Shown here one piece after another: positions 37,501 through 51,300 of a stretch of 64,000 nucleotides of DNA. Location: assembly GCA_013396995.1 (NCBI GenBank), contig VWZP01002415.1, positions 2,827,667 through 2,891,666 on the forward strand. Direction: 5' to 3'. Under the pieces are notes generated by a model. That model worked only from the letters and a program-made list of their open reading frames with translations. It searched no databases and was not told where the DNA came from. The position numbers and the translations under genes were made by a program. Origin of the DNA: Dicaeum eximium (taxonomy: Eukaryota > Chordata > Aves > Passeriformes > Dicaeidae). Positions within the stretch are counted from its first letter, which is position 1. Each line of letters starts with the position of its first letter.

Positions 37501-38269
37501 ATAAATAAGGTTTAGAAAACTATGTGCCTTCCAAGGCCCTTAATCCAGTGGCTGGTGATCCAAGGGTAGTGTCCACTTTGAGGGCCTTGGGAGATGGCCA
37601 GGTTTATGTAGATTTCATGAATATCATCTCCTATGGTCACTCCTCTGGGCAGACCAGACCACCTGTCTGATGCTGTTAGGGCATTCCTAATGCTTGTGTG
37701 TCTGTCATTGAACATTCGTTCACTTCTTTTTCTAATTCAGAAAGAAAAACAAGCAAAACGTTATAATCTATGTAAATTCCCTTTTGCTCAACCCAGCCAC
37801 CCATATATCTATCTCCTTACAAATATTTGAGAAGAAATTGGCTTGTAAATTTCAGGAATATTTCAAATGGAGAACTAGCTACATCACGGTTGTTTTGGTT
37901 TTCTGGGTTTTATTTTGGGTTTTTTGTTGGTTTTATTTTTTGGTGGTGGTGTTGTTCAATAATTCAAGCTATTGCACATCTTTGGTTTAGTCTATTGTTT
38001 TATTTCTGGTTCATCTTTTAGGACGTAATTTCTGTTTCAACAATGGCGTAGAGACAAGGGATACTCTATAAACATCTGAACTGAATTGATATGTGACTGT
38101 AATTCCTGGGGTATATATCTATAACTATAGCTTCTACACACAGGAAACTGTCTTTTCACAATGACAGTTAATGTTGATGAATGGTTAGAAAATGGCTTGG
38201 ATGATGCATGTGATAATGTTACTTTACAGTAATTTACAATGGAACAATAGTCCCATTAACAAGTGATTC

Positions 38270-38520
38270 ACGTGAGCTGGGGGCTTTCTGTTGTATTTAC
38301 GACACAATAACCCCTACTTCTCATCAAATAATGATGTTCATTGCAAATCATTGTGCTAGTGTTTATATTTTAAGTTTCTCCTTTATTAATCTTCTCTTTC
38401 CATGCTCGTCCTTCTATATCTTGATTAACACAATGGAATTATTGTTACTGACAGTGACTTAACCACAGCTGCAGTCAACCTGCTGCTGCAATGATTGTAC
38501 TGCAAATGTGGACAAGGACT
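38270..38520. other. Unique motif-dense stretch, candidate regulatory element
   Basis: The sequence is non-repetitive with balanced base composition. Visible motifs include SOX-like ACAATGG (38430-38436) facing ATTGTT (38441-38446), a RUNX-like AACCACA joined to an E-box CAGCTG (38461-38471), and TAAT cores nearby. The clustering resembles vertebrate conserved non-coding elements. Conservation cannot be judged from one sequence, so this is a suggestion only. Confidence 0.25.
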
Positions 38521-38573
38521 ACAGTCAGTGGTTTTTGGTGGTTTGTGGTTGGCTTTTTTTCTTCTTTTTTTTT

Positions 38574-38574
38574 N
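38574..38574. other. Single N after a T-rich run
   Basis: An isolated ambiguous base sits at the end of CTTCTTTTTTTTT. Unlike the N at 13322, the flanks are not duplicated. It most simply marks an unresolved base after a homopolymer. Confidence 0.9.
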
Positions 38575-39029
38575 AAGTCTTGGGTAATGGCATAATCACT
38601 GGCCTTTTTCCTCTTCTGTGGTTGTAGTTAATGGGTAACTGCATCTGTAGCTGAAACTCCCTCTTCTGCAGAGTAAAGTTATATCAATATAATATGTAAA
38701 GTTGATAAGAAAGGATGCTTGTAGCTTATACACAACTTCAGTAACAAGTACCCTTTGTTTCCTTATTTTTCACTCCAAGTGATTGCTGGGAGCTATAATG
38801 TCCTAAAAATGAGAGACCTGTCATTAGCTGATGTTCCAGTTGGATTGTTGATTTATTACAGAATAGAGATGTTTATTCCACCCTTAATTCCATGAAGAAA
38901 TTAAAGGGATCTTGAATAATATATAAAGAAAAAAATATAAATTTACTTAAAAAAATATTTCAGAGCTGTGATACTAGAAGGAGAATAAAAAATTGTGATC
39001 CTTGAATAATATTTTGAACTTATGTGAAT

Positions 39030-39250
39030 TGCTTAAAGGATGTGGCTCTTTGCCTGCAACAAGCAGTTTGTTTAACAACTGGTGTGCAATTAATTGCCAA
39101 ACAATGTCTTAGCCATACCCTCTCTGTGTTCAGTTTCTCATTGTGCCATTGGATTGTTCTTGACCTTACATAACTCATAAAGAGTCATATGCTCACCTGA
39201 CCATTGAATTACATGACCTCTGATCAATCAGTGAAATATCAGTTACATCT
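39030..39250. other. Unique motif-dense stretch, candidate regulatory element
   Basis: Contains the palindromic homeodomain-type site CAATTAATTG (39087-39096) overlapping TTGCCA (39095-39100, NFI half-site-like), a SOX-like ACAATG at 39101, and several AT-hook-type cores, in sequence free of recognisable repeats. Regulatory function is inferred only from motif density. Confidence 0.25.
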
Positions 39251-42200
39251 TACAGTTGTTACTTGCAGTGCTTTTTGTTTGTTAAACAGATTTAATGCCC
39301 TATATTACTCCATAACTATGTCTCAACCAAACAAAAAGTAATGTTTAATTATTAGAAGCCTGGATCTTTTAATTCCTCAGGAAAAGTCTTATCTGAATAT
39401 ACAATATTAGGTCTCTTTCACAGAAATATCTTTCCACAGTTTCAAAGTTATTGAGTGAGCCTTTATCTGAGACACAGGATGTTGGAAAAAAAAAAAAAAG
39501 ATTGAAACAGTATGGTCACAAAGCTAAAATAAAAGTTTGATCCAGAGATTTCAGCTTGATTTTCTTCCAATATGAAAAGCAGTGTATAGGAGTGTGTTTG
39601 TGTTTAGTGCAACAAAGGAAAAAAAAAGGAAAGGAGGAAAAAAAACATTTATCTTCAGGGCAGATGCTTTAGCCAAAAACAACTACTACTGTTTACCTCT
39701 GAGTACAAAATGTTACAAATATGTTCTCTTCACCCATAACTTAAGCTCATAACTTGAATTCATACTCCTTGAGTCCAGCAGAATGCAGAGCTTTGGGCTG
39801 GGTGGTGATTCGACCCATTACAGTCACTGCCATCATGGTGGAAAGGGACAATATTCAAGGATCAAGGAACACATTTCAATATTTGCTATGATCCTCTGTG
39901 AAGCTGTACTGTGCTGTGATTGTGGTCTATCACCAGGACAAGAATAAACAATTGTGAAAACTGACATATTCCTGGCAACTGAGGTACAATAAGGCAGAGA
40001 ATGTTGTGGCCCTGCCTCCAGATCAGAATTTAGTCAGTGGACTCTTGGCAACGTATTTTGTCATCCTCAAACCTCTATTGCATACTTTTGTGCCCTGTCC
40101 CTTTCAGCACTCATTCTAGAACCCTCATTCCTTGGATTTCTCCTCTCCCAAGTCCCTAAATACAAAATTTTTATTATATACATATCTCTTTTATCTTCAC
40201 ATGATAAGCATCATTTATTTTGTTTTTACATCTTGCAACCTGCTATTGGCTTTACTGTTGCCCTACTTACCACCACATTCAGCTACACAAGCTCTTATTC
40301 TTGTAAAAAACATAGATACAAGCTGCAATCATTAAAAAAAAATCCTTTACATGAAATTTTAAAAAAAACAATGATGATGGAAAGCCAATACTAGTAGTCA
40401 GAGTGTTTGTTAGAACAAATATCCATGGGCTTTACATTAGCATGGACAATTGTGGTATTAAAGTCTTGTTAACAAATAATTTACATTAAAATCTTAAGCC
40501 TGCTGTGCCTAGATAAAAATACAGGTTGATTAACACTTAATGCTTGTGTTAGTCTTTCTTGCTTATTAACATCTATGTATTTTCCTTTTTTTCATTTTAT
40601 GTTTCTGAAGAAACATGGAAGTAGATTAGTATTTTGTCAATGAGTGAAGGTAATTCAGGGACTAATTCAGGGATTTGACCACTGCTATAGCTGCATTCAC
40701 TGAATCATGGTAATTCAGCAATAGCTACAATTCTTCCATGCTCAAGTACAAACCTGTCATTAAGAAATCTGCATACACGTAGAGTAAATATATATAGGAA
40801 TTTACTAAAGTGCTGTGGGTTTTAAAGTAAAATGATAAAAAATACCAGATATGGAAAAATATTTGTTGTTGTTACTTCTTGTAATGTGCAAAATGAAAGG
40901 TTGAGAAAACTGATGTGTTCCACCAAGAAAATATTGAAAAACATACACTTCCCTTTCTCAGTAGTTTTAAGCAAGCATTATTTCATTTACTGCAAATAGA
41001 CTCTCAAACCTTCACATTTTTTTACCCCAAACAAACAAAGGAGAAAACCACCAGATCTGAATTTCTATTTATTTTTCCCATACCAAATACTTTGATGGGG
41101 TTCCTTATGTTTAAGAGTCCACAGCCTGGAGACTTGCAATATTTTTAAATATCTTTGAGGTCCTTAAGCAAATGACTGTACATATGTCAAGTAAATCTTC
41201 CCAAGTTTCTTTAGCATATAACATCTGACTTTTAGAAACCTGAGAAACATATGCTGTTTCTAATTACAGAAACATGGCTGTAACATTCACAGTAACCTTG
41301 TGAATTGGGACCATCCCCTCTTTAAGCTTTAAGAAAGTAAGGCTTTGAGTTAAGGGCTCTGGTCTTGCATCAGACTAGACTGTTAGCTGTGTCTGGGCAG
41401 CTCTTCATCCCTTCTCCACCTGGGATTACTATCCCTGTAAGAGTAAAAATGTGGAAGCATGTGTTCAGGCTTTAGGTGGAGCAGTTCTGAGCTGGGAGTA
41501 TTATACTCAGTTGTCATTACTTACAGTTTAATACACTTGACTGTGAAAGGTGCAGCTCAGGACCCTCCTTACAACAAATATTGGTTTTAACTGCTATGAC
41601 TGAGGTAGCTGCCAGCTCCCACTGTGGCTAGAAACATCCTTGTCTGTGAGAACAGACTCAACAAGGCTGTCAAAACACCAAAGAGAACTATGAAGCTGCA
41701 GGAATACAGCTGCTGGGATTTGGCAGCAGAGATAAAATTCTGGCTGGATAAGAAGATAAAAGACACACTTAAAAATTTTGAGAATTAATGAAATCTACTA
41801 GGGATATGATGTATCCCCACAGGGATTTTCATGCAAAGCTACATAAGGATGTTTTACTTTTACATGCATTTGAGCACTGTTATATATCTTATCTCAAGAT
41901 TCTATAAATCTGAGTCAATCATTTGGATGGTGTAGCATGTCAGGTGTCAAATAATGGAAAACTATATATGACACTATAAATCAAACCATCCAGCCAGGTG
42001 CACAGTGACACAAGATACTTTCATATCTCATGTGCCAGCTCAGTAGAAATAACAATATTTTTGTTTGTGCTAGATCTGATCCTGGAAAGTACAAGGTAGG
42101 GAGAGTTAGCATTGCTATTATTCTGGAAGTAAAGTTCATTTCAGGCACAGTTTTAGCAATTTGTCTTCTGTCATCTATATTTGAAGTGTCTGTATAGAAA

Positions 42201-45200
42201 TACTCTCAGAGATTTTAAATGCAATGGTGCAATATTCCTGTTTCCATGATAGAGAGAAAGCCCAATCAAACATTCTGTTGGCCTGAGATCCATGCACTGT
42301 AAAAGTGACAGTAATTTAGGGCTCAACAGTAAAAGAGGCAGATGAATGAGAGACACAAGACTGCATTTACTTTTCCTAAGAAATAGGAGAAACAGTTCCA
42401 TCTCTAAAAATGAACCCAGTTCAGTCAGAGAAGGTAGATGCCTTAATGTCTGTACAGTTTTTGAATCTCTCTTGTGGTGCTCATGGAACTGATATGCCAC
42501 ACTCATTTGTTGATGTAGCTTAAAAAGTCAGTCAGAGAGAATATTTCCACGTGTTTTCTTGGTTTTCTTGTATGACAGCTCTTAAAGGTGTTAGTAAACA
42601 CTGCAGACAGCCCTTTACTGCTCCCTGGAAAGTGAGGATGTGCCAGCAATTGCAGTGACCTCTGTGGAGAGTGGATCTTCTAGAAGATTATTGTACCAGA
42701 GCTGGAGAATTATGTGGTGGTGCAGGGTGTTTGCAGCATTTGATCCCAAACTTTGCTTGGGAGCAGCTCTTACATCAAAACTTAAACCCATTCCAGTTCT
42801 CTAGAAAAGCACAAAATGCACAGCGCTCTTGCTTCCCTTAAAGAACTTATTTAAATTTCGACCTGTTTGTTAAACTTCATAACATTCTTGAGGTCTTGCT
42901 TCTTGCATAAGCATTTAACTCAAACTTTTGTGGTACTTCAATATGGATCTTTGAGGGATGCTTCAAGTTGGTTGTTAGAGGATGCTTGGTCACATTTTCT
43001 TAGCTCTCTAAATTTCTTTGTTTTAAATTTTTTTTCTTGTGTTTCTGTAGAAAGGAGGGTTTTATTTCTGCTTAATAGACTTATTTTCTGGTTAGCAGAG
43101 TGAGAGAATGTGGGATTGGGTCCTTAGTTGATGTAAACTACTGGGTTGTGTGTTCTTTGTTGCCAGAAGTAAAAATGTGTAACAGATTACTTTATTCACA
43201 GTTTCAAGAAAGTAAGATTGTGACCAACGGAATTTAAGGAAATCTGACTCAGAAAAATGAGCTTATTTTTTCCATTTATTCAAGAGAGAAAACAAAATTT
43301 CTCAGAGCCACTTTTCATCACTTTTCTTTCTTTAACATGTCCGGTTTTTCTGCCTCCAGAAACTCAAGTAGATTTTATACAATTGTGTCCTGATTCTGAA
43401 GTTTTTGAGATCTGTTTTGAAATGAAAGTTGGCCTAATTTTAAAGATAAGAAAAGTATATTATAATATGTTTCAAGAGGGGTTTGCTACAGCAAAAGCAG
43501 CTGCTCTTCAATTCTCTTTGTGCCTCTTTATATTTACCAGCTCCTCTTGTAGCCACATCATCCTATAGCTCAGTGATGGGCATTTCGGAGTGGACAGTCA
43601 GAAGCATTAAACAAAAGGTAATTGGGGAGAAGAGTGGTGAAGATGGAGTGGTTTAGAGAAAAAGAAAGGGATGAGGAATAGGACAGAAGGAGAGCTTTCC
43701 TTGTGACATCTATCCTTAAAACAATTCAAACATGACAGAGCCTTTTTTTTGAGATTCATGCCTTGTTCCTTCCTACAAAACTATCACCGTGCAAGGCTGT
43801 TGCGTTCTCTGTCTCTCCTAATCATGTTCATTTTGCTATCATATTAGGTTGAGCAGCAGATACATGTGACGTCTGCAAGTTAGGGTTTTTTGGGTGGCTA
43901 GATCTACAAATTCCCAGAAGATAATTTTAAAGGAAGTTCATTCAGTTACTAGCAGCATTTTCTTACTCCCTTCAGTCAAATGAATGTAGTTCTATGGTGG
44001 TTGTTCTTGACAGTGTCAAGGGACTCTATTTTCAAATACCATAAATTAATGTGAATTTCTGTAGTCATTGACACTTTAAAAAAAAGGCTAGCATATTTTG
44101 TGTATTTTAGACTATACTAGCTTGATTTAAGTTAGTATTTTTCAGGAACTGCTGTCCCAAAATACAGATTTGCTATTTGTGTAATCTCTTAGTGAAAGAA
44201 AAATAATTTTTAGGATGATTTATGAGAACGTTTTTTTAAAGTGATTACTTGTGCAGTAGGTGTGTGTTTTCACTTAAGTCTGCACTAGAAATGTAAAGGA
44301 CAGCAAAGGTGGACAGGAATTTTTATCTTATTTCCTTCATAACAAGAAATTATTTAGTATTGAAAAAATGTCAATAGTTTTGGAAAAGTCAATTTGGAAA
44401 TCTGATGGAAAAATTTATCATTTTTCATTAGGAAGAACTACTTCTGATGAGAGAATTTTTTTTTTCCCCTCCAAATCAGTCCAGGCTTATGACATCCCAA
44501 TTTGATTACAGTCAGGCAGTGATGAGAAACATACCACACATAACTGATACATAAGCCAGAAGATGAAAATGTATTTACATTTTTTAAAAAAAACACTTTC
44601 TGTGATTTGGCATACTTAGTTTGTACTTGTGAGGGTCTTGATATTTTAGTACAGTGGTGAAAATGTAGTGTACCTTTCTTCAAAGGATCAGTGGAGGTAC
44701 CCAAATTAGGAGCATCATAATGTTCAAGAGGTCACTGGGTCCTTTTACGGGTGAGTTTAAGTCCACACATAATTCTAATAACCATGGCTGAAGGTATTGT
44801 AGGAGTATAATCCATATGCTTTTTAACCTAAGATGTTTGGTTAGGTGTCCTAAAACTGGCCCATGGAACATTATCACTGCAGTGTCCAGGCAAGGCAGGC
44901 AATCCAGGATAAGCAAATACCCAAATACTGCTGGGGAGGGAGGGAAACTCTATAACTCTAAATGAGACTCGCCAACTCAACTGCAAAAAGATGTATTTTA
45001 TTTTTAGCTTTAGAGAGAGGTGCATGTTTATTTGTTTTTGTTCCATCCCTCAACTAGCAATGAGCAATGCAGAACACTGCATGCAGCTTTTGCATAAGCT
45101 AATCAAGAACTCCATCCTTGAGTCTTTCATTTAAATTGCATTGAAACTGGAGTGAGAAAGCATTGGGGAAGAGGAGGCAGAAATGTTCAGCTGAAAATGA

Positions 45201-45699
45201 ACCCAATTTATAAACAATATAAATTAAATACTATGGTTGTATGCCCAAAAACAAAGTAGTGAAGTGGTTAAGGAATCTGTATAATCCTATTTTTTCACTA
45301 CGTGTATTCTGACAGCTAAATGGGAAAAAAATTTATACTGTGTGAATTGAAAAAGAGAAACTCTTCCTTCTCCCCATGATATAGAATTATGTGGAAAATG
45401 GTTCTACTACCTGCTTTTTCAGTATCTTCTGTTGTAAAAGGTGCAAGGATTGGAGGGGGTGAGAACTAAGAAATTTTTGACTGAATCTGGATTCGTCCTG
45501 CCAAAGGTTGCTTTGTGCTTTTTTAACTTTGCATTTAAAAAATTCCTAACCAGTAGGAATATGTTGGTACTAAATAAATCAAAAATAGGTCTGAACATAT
45601 AGTCACAGGCATTTGTTTCCTGTGTAGAATTCCTCCCCATTTGAGCTATATACAAATGCTGCTGTTGTGGATGCTGTCCATAGTGCCAAAGGCCAGAAG
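39251..45699. other. Non-coding stretch, nothing identified
   Basis: No gene, RNA or repeat family was recognised. Open frames reach 111 codons (42171-42506, minus) and 103 codons (43257-43568, plus) but show no known domain and sit without promoter or splice context. 39600-39640 is a purine-rich A/G tract. Confidence 0.5.
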
Positions 45700-45990
45700 G
45701 AAGAGCCGCAATAACTGGTTGCAGTTTTGCACAGAAAATGGTGTGCAGCACTGAGGTGTGGGTTGTCAGGATCTCGAGGGTACTGCTAATTCTTGCTGTC
45801 CCTGCCAACTTTCTCTGGGCTCCACCCACCATGCTCAGACCTGGGCCATCCCTCCACTGGGGCCCCATTAAGCCCTCAGGGCCATCAGTTCCTGCCCCAG
45901 TGATGCCATGTCAGGGCCAGCCTCCATCTCCCAAATGCCATGCCCATGTCCTCAGGGTTGGGCCTGGTGTGCAGGGATGAGGCTACCGAC
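45700..45990. other. Small GC-rich island of unknown origin
   Basis: Base composition rises abruptly to GC-rich (CTGGGCTCCACCCACC, CACTGGGGCCCC) and falls back within 300 bp. CpG is still rare, so this is not a CpG-island promoter. The longest open frame of the window (149 codons, minus, 45419-45868) starts inside it, but half of that frame runs into AT-rich sequence and it matches no family I know. A decayed mobile element or processed pseudogene is possible. Confidence 0.4.
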
Positions 45991-46330
45991 ACTGACTTTA
46001 GAAAGCATAAGTTGTTGTTGGACTAAGTGCTATTGTGATAAACACTGGCAGCATGCACAGTCAGTTGTACATTTCATCAAAACAATTTCTTTGGTTATTT
46101 TAGTTATATTTATATCCTTGACAGCAGAATAGCTCAAAATATAAATCAATGTTTTCTCTCTTGCAGTAAGATACTATTTAAATTTAAAATTAGGCACATT
46201 CAATTCTAATATATCGTAGTTTGCTGTACCCAAAACAAAAAATTTAAGATTATTTAAATTGCTGGATGAAAATCTCTTTCTTTGTACATATGCCACACTC
46301 TTATCAGCATTTTAGCACTGTGATTAAATT

Positions 46331-46389
46331 CTGATCCTTGAGCCTGATCCATGAGACCAAGCTACAAGCTATTGCCAATGGTGGTAACT
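46331..46389 (+). repeat. Dispersed repeat, copy 1 of 2
   Basis: CTGATCCTTGAGCCTG, then TCCA, then ACCAAGCTAC, then TTGCCAATGGTGG closely match 48276-48338 in the same order and strand. Flanking sequences are unrelated. The copy lacks a few bases of copy 2 between ACCAAGCTAC and TTGCCAATGG. Family unknown. Confidence 0.85.
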
Positions 46390-48275
46390 AAAAACTTGCA
46401 CATTTTTAGTCTTATACTGGTACAATAAATAATCCTTTTTTTTTGCACAGCTTTGAATAAATGTTTATACCTTTATGATAATAATATTTCTATTGGAATT
46501 GAAACCTGTCTTCTGTTGTCATTAATGAACAATCCTGAGATAATTTTTCCTTAATCGACAAATTTCTGCTAATCAGGTTCAATTTCACACCATGCTCTGT
46601 ATGTCCCTAGGAGAATTATGGGTAGGCATTATATTGAATGATGCAGTGGATGCTCACATATACAGAGAAGAATGTAAAACAGGCAGATTAATAGAGATGT
46701 GTTGCAGGACAGCAAGCAAACTCCCTTAAAAAAATCTTCAGTCGCTTACGTATCAGACAGCATAAAAGGAGACAGCGCTTTCTAATAGCTAGAAGAGACT
46801 TTGAAGGTCGAAGCTCTGCATGGGGAAATTAATTTTGTGTTACAGTTGCTGTATAAAGCAGTTGTGATGGGAATGAGTCACCTCAGTGCTGCTAGGGCTC
46901 AATGTGAGGAGTTAAAGGGCAGCAGTTATGCTCGATGTGATTCAGCAGAGAGAGTCAGAGGACTTCTGGCGAAAAAAGAAGGGCCTCTGCTGCTCTTCAT
47001 TTCATATTTTGCTTTTTAAAAGTTATTGTAAATTTAGTTCCTGGAAAAATGTCTCCCATTGCCCTAACCTTTTTCTTCTACTTCCTGCTCCCTTGCCCTC
47101 ATTATTGACTCAATAACAAAGGCTCTGCACAACTGCATTCACTGGGAGTCCTTCATGCTTTGCTAGACCTTGTTAGTATGCATATAAAAGTTAACTAGAA
47201 GTGTAGAATAGCCAGGAAGCACATAGCTGGCTTCAGCAGGAGCTGAAGGTAAATTCAATTATTAATTTTTTATTTGGAAAATATTTAGTTTACCCACTTC
47301 AGTTCAATGGGGACTAAAGAATGCAACAAGAGAAACTTTGGAGGAAATGGATTTAAGACTATAAAATTAATATTTAAACATGAGGCTAGGAGGATAAACA
47401 ATAGATATACACTATAGATATGCTTACCTCTCATTTTCTTTTAAGCATATAATGAAATGTTTTCTAACTAAATAAACAGTCTGAAAGGGAAGCTATGCCT
47501 TTCCACTGAAAATCAGTATATTTTAAAATTTAGGATTAGTTAAGCAAATTAATAAGCCTCTGTCACTATTGCAACTTCAAAAAGAATGCATGAAGAAGCC
47601 TTTTGCAACTGCATATAACTCTCAGGTGCAGAGACCTCTATTTTTTTCAGGTAAGAGGCATTTCCCCAAAAAGCTCATCATTTATATGTTTTTTAGTTAG
47701 ATACTTGAAGCTGAGCAAAATGAAGCTGGGGGGATGAGGGATGGCAAGACTATGTGTACAACACAGCACCAGTGGCCATGTTATCCATTGCTCCATTTGA
47801 GCTAGCCCAACTGTCAGACTGTAAAATTAGTAGTACTAGTATTAGTAGCCATTAGTACTATGTCCATGCTATGACTAAATTAAGATGGGATAAACCCAAT
47901 GTGTTTGGTTTTTCTGGGTTTTTTTTGGGTGGGTTCTTTTGTGGGTGTGTGTTTTGGTTCTGGTTTTCTTTTTAAGAAGTTCCCAGGCTGTGGTGTAAAT
48001 GCCATTAACTGTGTGAGCTGGTGCTACATGAATTAATCCTCGTGCTAGCTACATGAACTTCTGAAATGAAATGTGAGGTGAGGTTTTTTCACACACACAG
48101 TTACCAATCTGAGCAGCTCTGAGTGCAGCTGGGGCGGGTGCCTTTGTACAGGTGCTTGCAGGAGATCTGTTGGTATCTACATGGTTGGCAAGAGAGGGGC
48201 CACTTGCAAAGTTTGGTGATGAAAAGGTGAAGGTGGAAAATTGGGGTACTGTGGGAAGGAGGAGGGAAGGAAAGC
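46390..48275. other. AT-rich stretch between the repeat pair
   Basis: No gene was found. 47900-47975 is a G/T-rich tract (TTTTTTGGGTGGG, GTGGGTGTGTG). 47820-47860 carries repeated TAGTA units. Short frames of up to 82 codons have no recognisable features. Confidence 0.5.
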
Positions 48276-48338
48276 CTGATCCTTGAGCCTGGTCCACGAA
48301 ACCAAGCTACAGCTGAAGTCTTGCCAATGGTGGCAACT
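48276..48338 (+). repeat. Dispersed repeat, copy 2 of 2
   Basis: Second copy of the unit at 46331-46389, with a few substitutions and a small insertion (CTGAAG-like) before TTGCCAATGG. The two copies lie about 1.9 kb apart in direct orientation. The surrounding sequence is a little GC-richer than average. Confidence 0.85.
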
Positions 48339-51300
48339 ACTTGTTTCATCAAAGGGAGAATGTGTGTTCTGTCAAAGAATATTTTTTATTTACCTGAGCA
48401 TCATTAATACCATATTTATATTTTTGCCTTTTAACAAGTTGTCATTTAACAATAGTTAAATGCCTTTTAACAATAGTTGTCATTTTTCTTGGAAAAATTG
48501 TATTTTTAAAGTATTTTGCTTTGCTTGACTTTTTTCACCTTCAGGAAAGTGATACTCAAAGTTGTTTAGAAAAGGTATGAAGAAAGTAGATTGTCAAATA
48601 CTGCTCTGAGTAATTCACCATTTACCTTGCAAATGTAAAATTTAGCTATCAGGATGCTGATTTTTTTTATTATTCATTTATGATTTATGATATTTATCTC
48701 AAAAATAACATTTGTGAGATTATTACATTGGCATCTTTCTTGTAATAAACATTTGTAGAGCAATTAAAATTTGGTACATGAGTGGTGCTTCAAAATATTG
48801 AAGGTGTTTACTGTGGGATATTACAAAAGAATCTTTTTAGCCTCAACATAATAAAGTAAAAGCAAAGTTCTTATCAAACACATGTATTAGTTTTCTTAAT
48901 TCCATTCTCTCTTCTGAAGGGATTAGACAAAATAGAGTGTTCAGGAGTAGATCCTTTTCTCCCCATCCATTTATAAATTTTGGGTTTTCAGCAATACTGA
49001 AATGTGAGCTGCAGAACTGTAAAGATCTATTTCCAGAATCCAACCAGAAGTTTAGCCAGTTCTACAAACACCAAGATCCAGACAATACAATTTTGAGCTT
49101 ATTTTCTTGATTTTCTTGATAATTACTTAGTTATCTATGCATACTTCTGCATGTAAAACATCAGATATATTTTTGGACAGAAACATTTATATCAAACATA
49201 TTATTCAACTGAAAATTATTTTTGACAAAAATATTAATAGATTAACATTTTCCATAAAGCTTGCTAATTCTGTAGAAGTTATTAAGAAATGTCTCTCTTT
49301 GCCTTGAAACAAAAGATAGAAAGTGAGCATTTCATATAATGAAATGGCACTTACAAAAATGGTTTCTGTGTTGCTACCCAAAATGTATTTTCTATGATGC
49401 ACACAGCCCTGATCTCCTGTAATACACTACCTTCTCTAAGTGGAAGATATCTTAATTAGTAGCAAGATGAATTATTTGAAGTTTCGATGGTGAGATGAAA
49501 ATAAGCTGAGGACTGCTGAAATTCTGAAGCAATTTTTCTGAATTGGAATATTTCTGACTGTAATTTCAATTCAATCAGAAAAAAAAAAAAGAAATTTTGC
49601 TTAGGATCCATGTGGTTCAATAATACTGTTATAAATGCATTCTCTAATCACACCAGTACATTCCAGTCTGTAACACAAATATATAAGAAAAAATAAACAG
49701 ACTATGGAGCATAAGAACGTTCTTTACTTTGTGTGTATTTCTCTATGGAAAAACTTGTGATATATAACATATTTGGTGGCTTATTAGGGAAAATCTCTTC
49801 CTCAGACTTGGCAGGTGGAAAGCTGAAGAACTGTGCATTTCTTTGCAATAGCAGACAACAACAAGGACAGTTAAACTCAAAATCAAATCCTAATGGACCT
49901 GACAGAAAAGAACAGAAGGATTAATTATTTTACTCTGCCTAATGCACCTTTGAGACTTGCTGTAAAACTTAATTAATTGTTCATGGTACACTTTGGCATC
50001 ATCATATGAAATAAGTTTGAGATGTATTTGTGCTAGTTTTTTCTCATAAAAGATACATTATAGTCTACTACTACATAATCTTAGTGAAATAAGGTAATAG
50101 TAAATTTGATTTTTATTATGGTTTTGTTATATTGTAATTATTTTTTCTAATAATATATGTTCAGTACATAAGCAAGGAGTTGCTTTGTAATTAACTGTCC
50201 TTGTTTTTTCCACAGATTAAAAAATGCCAGTATAGGAGTCATATGCTGAAGGAGAATATGTGCTAAAAGTTGAGTGAAACACTCATTAGTCAATACACAA
50301 GAATAATCAGCACAGAGTGAAAACTCTTTTCTCAAGCATTTATATCAAGTTATAAACATTCTTTGACTCTACAACTCAGGAAGTTAAAGTAGCAAAGAGT
50401 GCCTTATAGAAATAGAGATCCTTTTAAATGGATACACTCTAACACACTTTAGCACAAGCTTAACTATGAAGTCAGCAGAAATACTGATATTTAGGAGTGT
50501 AAGCATGATTATGTGCAAATTTCTATGGACATAATGATGCAGTGCAGCAGCACTCACTGGCAATAAGAATGCCAGGGAATTGGGTCTGGGAGTTGTGATG
50601 TAACACTCTAATATTTCTAATATTTCTCTGGGTGCTAGCATTTTTGGACTTGGTGGTAAACAATTTAAAGATGCTTTAAAATCATGGGTTTTTTTCAGGC
50701 AGGATTTTTTGGGTTTGTGCATTTATGAAATTGCCTTTTTTTTTTTTTTTTTTAATTTCTACCATGCAGGTTTTCCTATATGTAAAGATGCAATGTTCTT
50801 AGCTCTTCCAAACTTCTTTGTAAAATTATTTCCTACCACTTTGTCTTCATACTGTTGTTCACATTTTGCATCAGTCTCCTGTCCTTTTTGCTCACCTCAT
50901 ACTTGATCTAAGTGAGAATCTAGGATATCTCCATAGTGAAAATGATAGATACCCTCAGAGCTCAATTCATCCCATCTGCCTAAAATATTTGGTGTAAAAT
51001 GGGATGATACTGATGGCTAGTTTGGATACACAAAATCAGTGAAGATCCATCCCTTTGTGAAATGTTTGCCCTTTGTGAAATATTTTCACAATTGAACAGT
51101 ATTTCTTACTGTACAATATTAAGAGTAGGTACTGCATGATTTTATAAATGAAAGTAAAAGGAATCTTTCATTTTTACTAAATAATCAAAATAAATGAGGG
51201 CTAAATATAAAATTCAATAATAACACGCAATTTTAATTTCTGAGAAGACTGAAACTGTTACTGTGAAGAATAAATGATTTCAAAATGCAACATGAAAATG

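Noticed and set aside
39482..39498. A-runs (also near 24660, 49580 and 55847) as poly-A tails of processed pseudogenes
   Set aside because: No upstream coding-like sequence and no flanking target duplications were seen at any of them.
43571..43605. CAGTGATGGGC as a hAT (Charlie) transposon end
   Set aside because: Only about 11 bases fit, with no partner inverted end or 8-bp target duplication found.
45419..45868. 149-codon minus-strand open frame as a gene
   Set aside because: No known domain, no start context, half GC-rich island and half AT-rich filler; expected as the longest chance frame in a window this size. Kept only as a low-interest lead.
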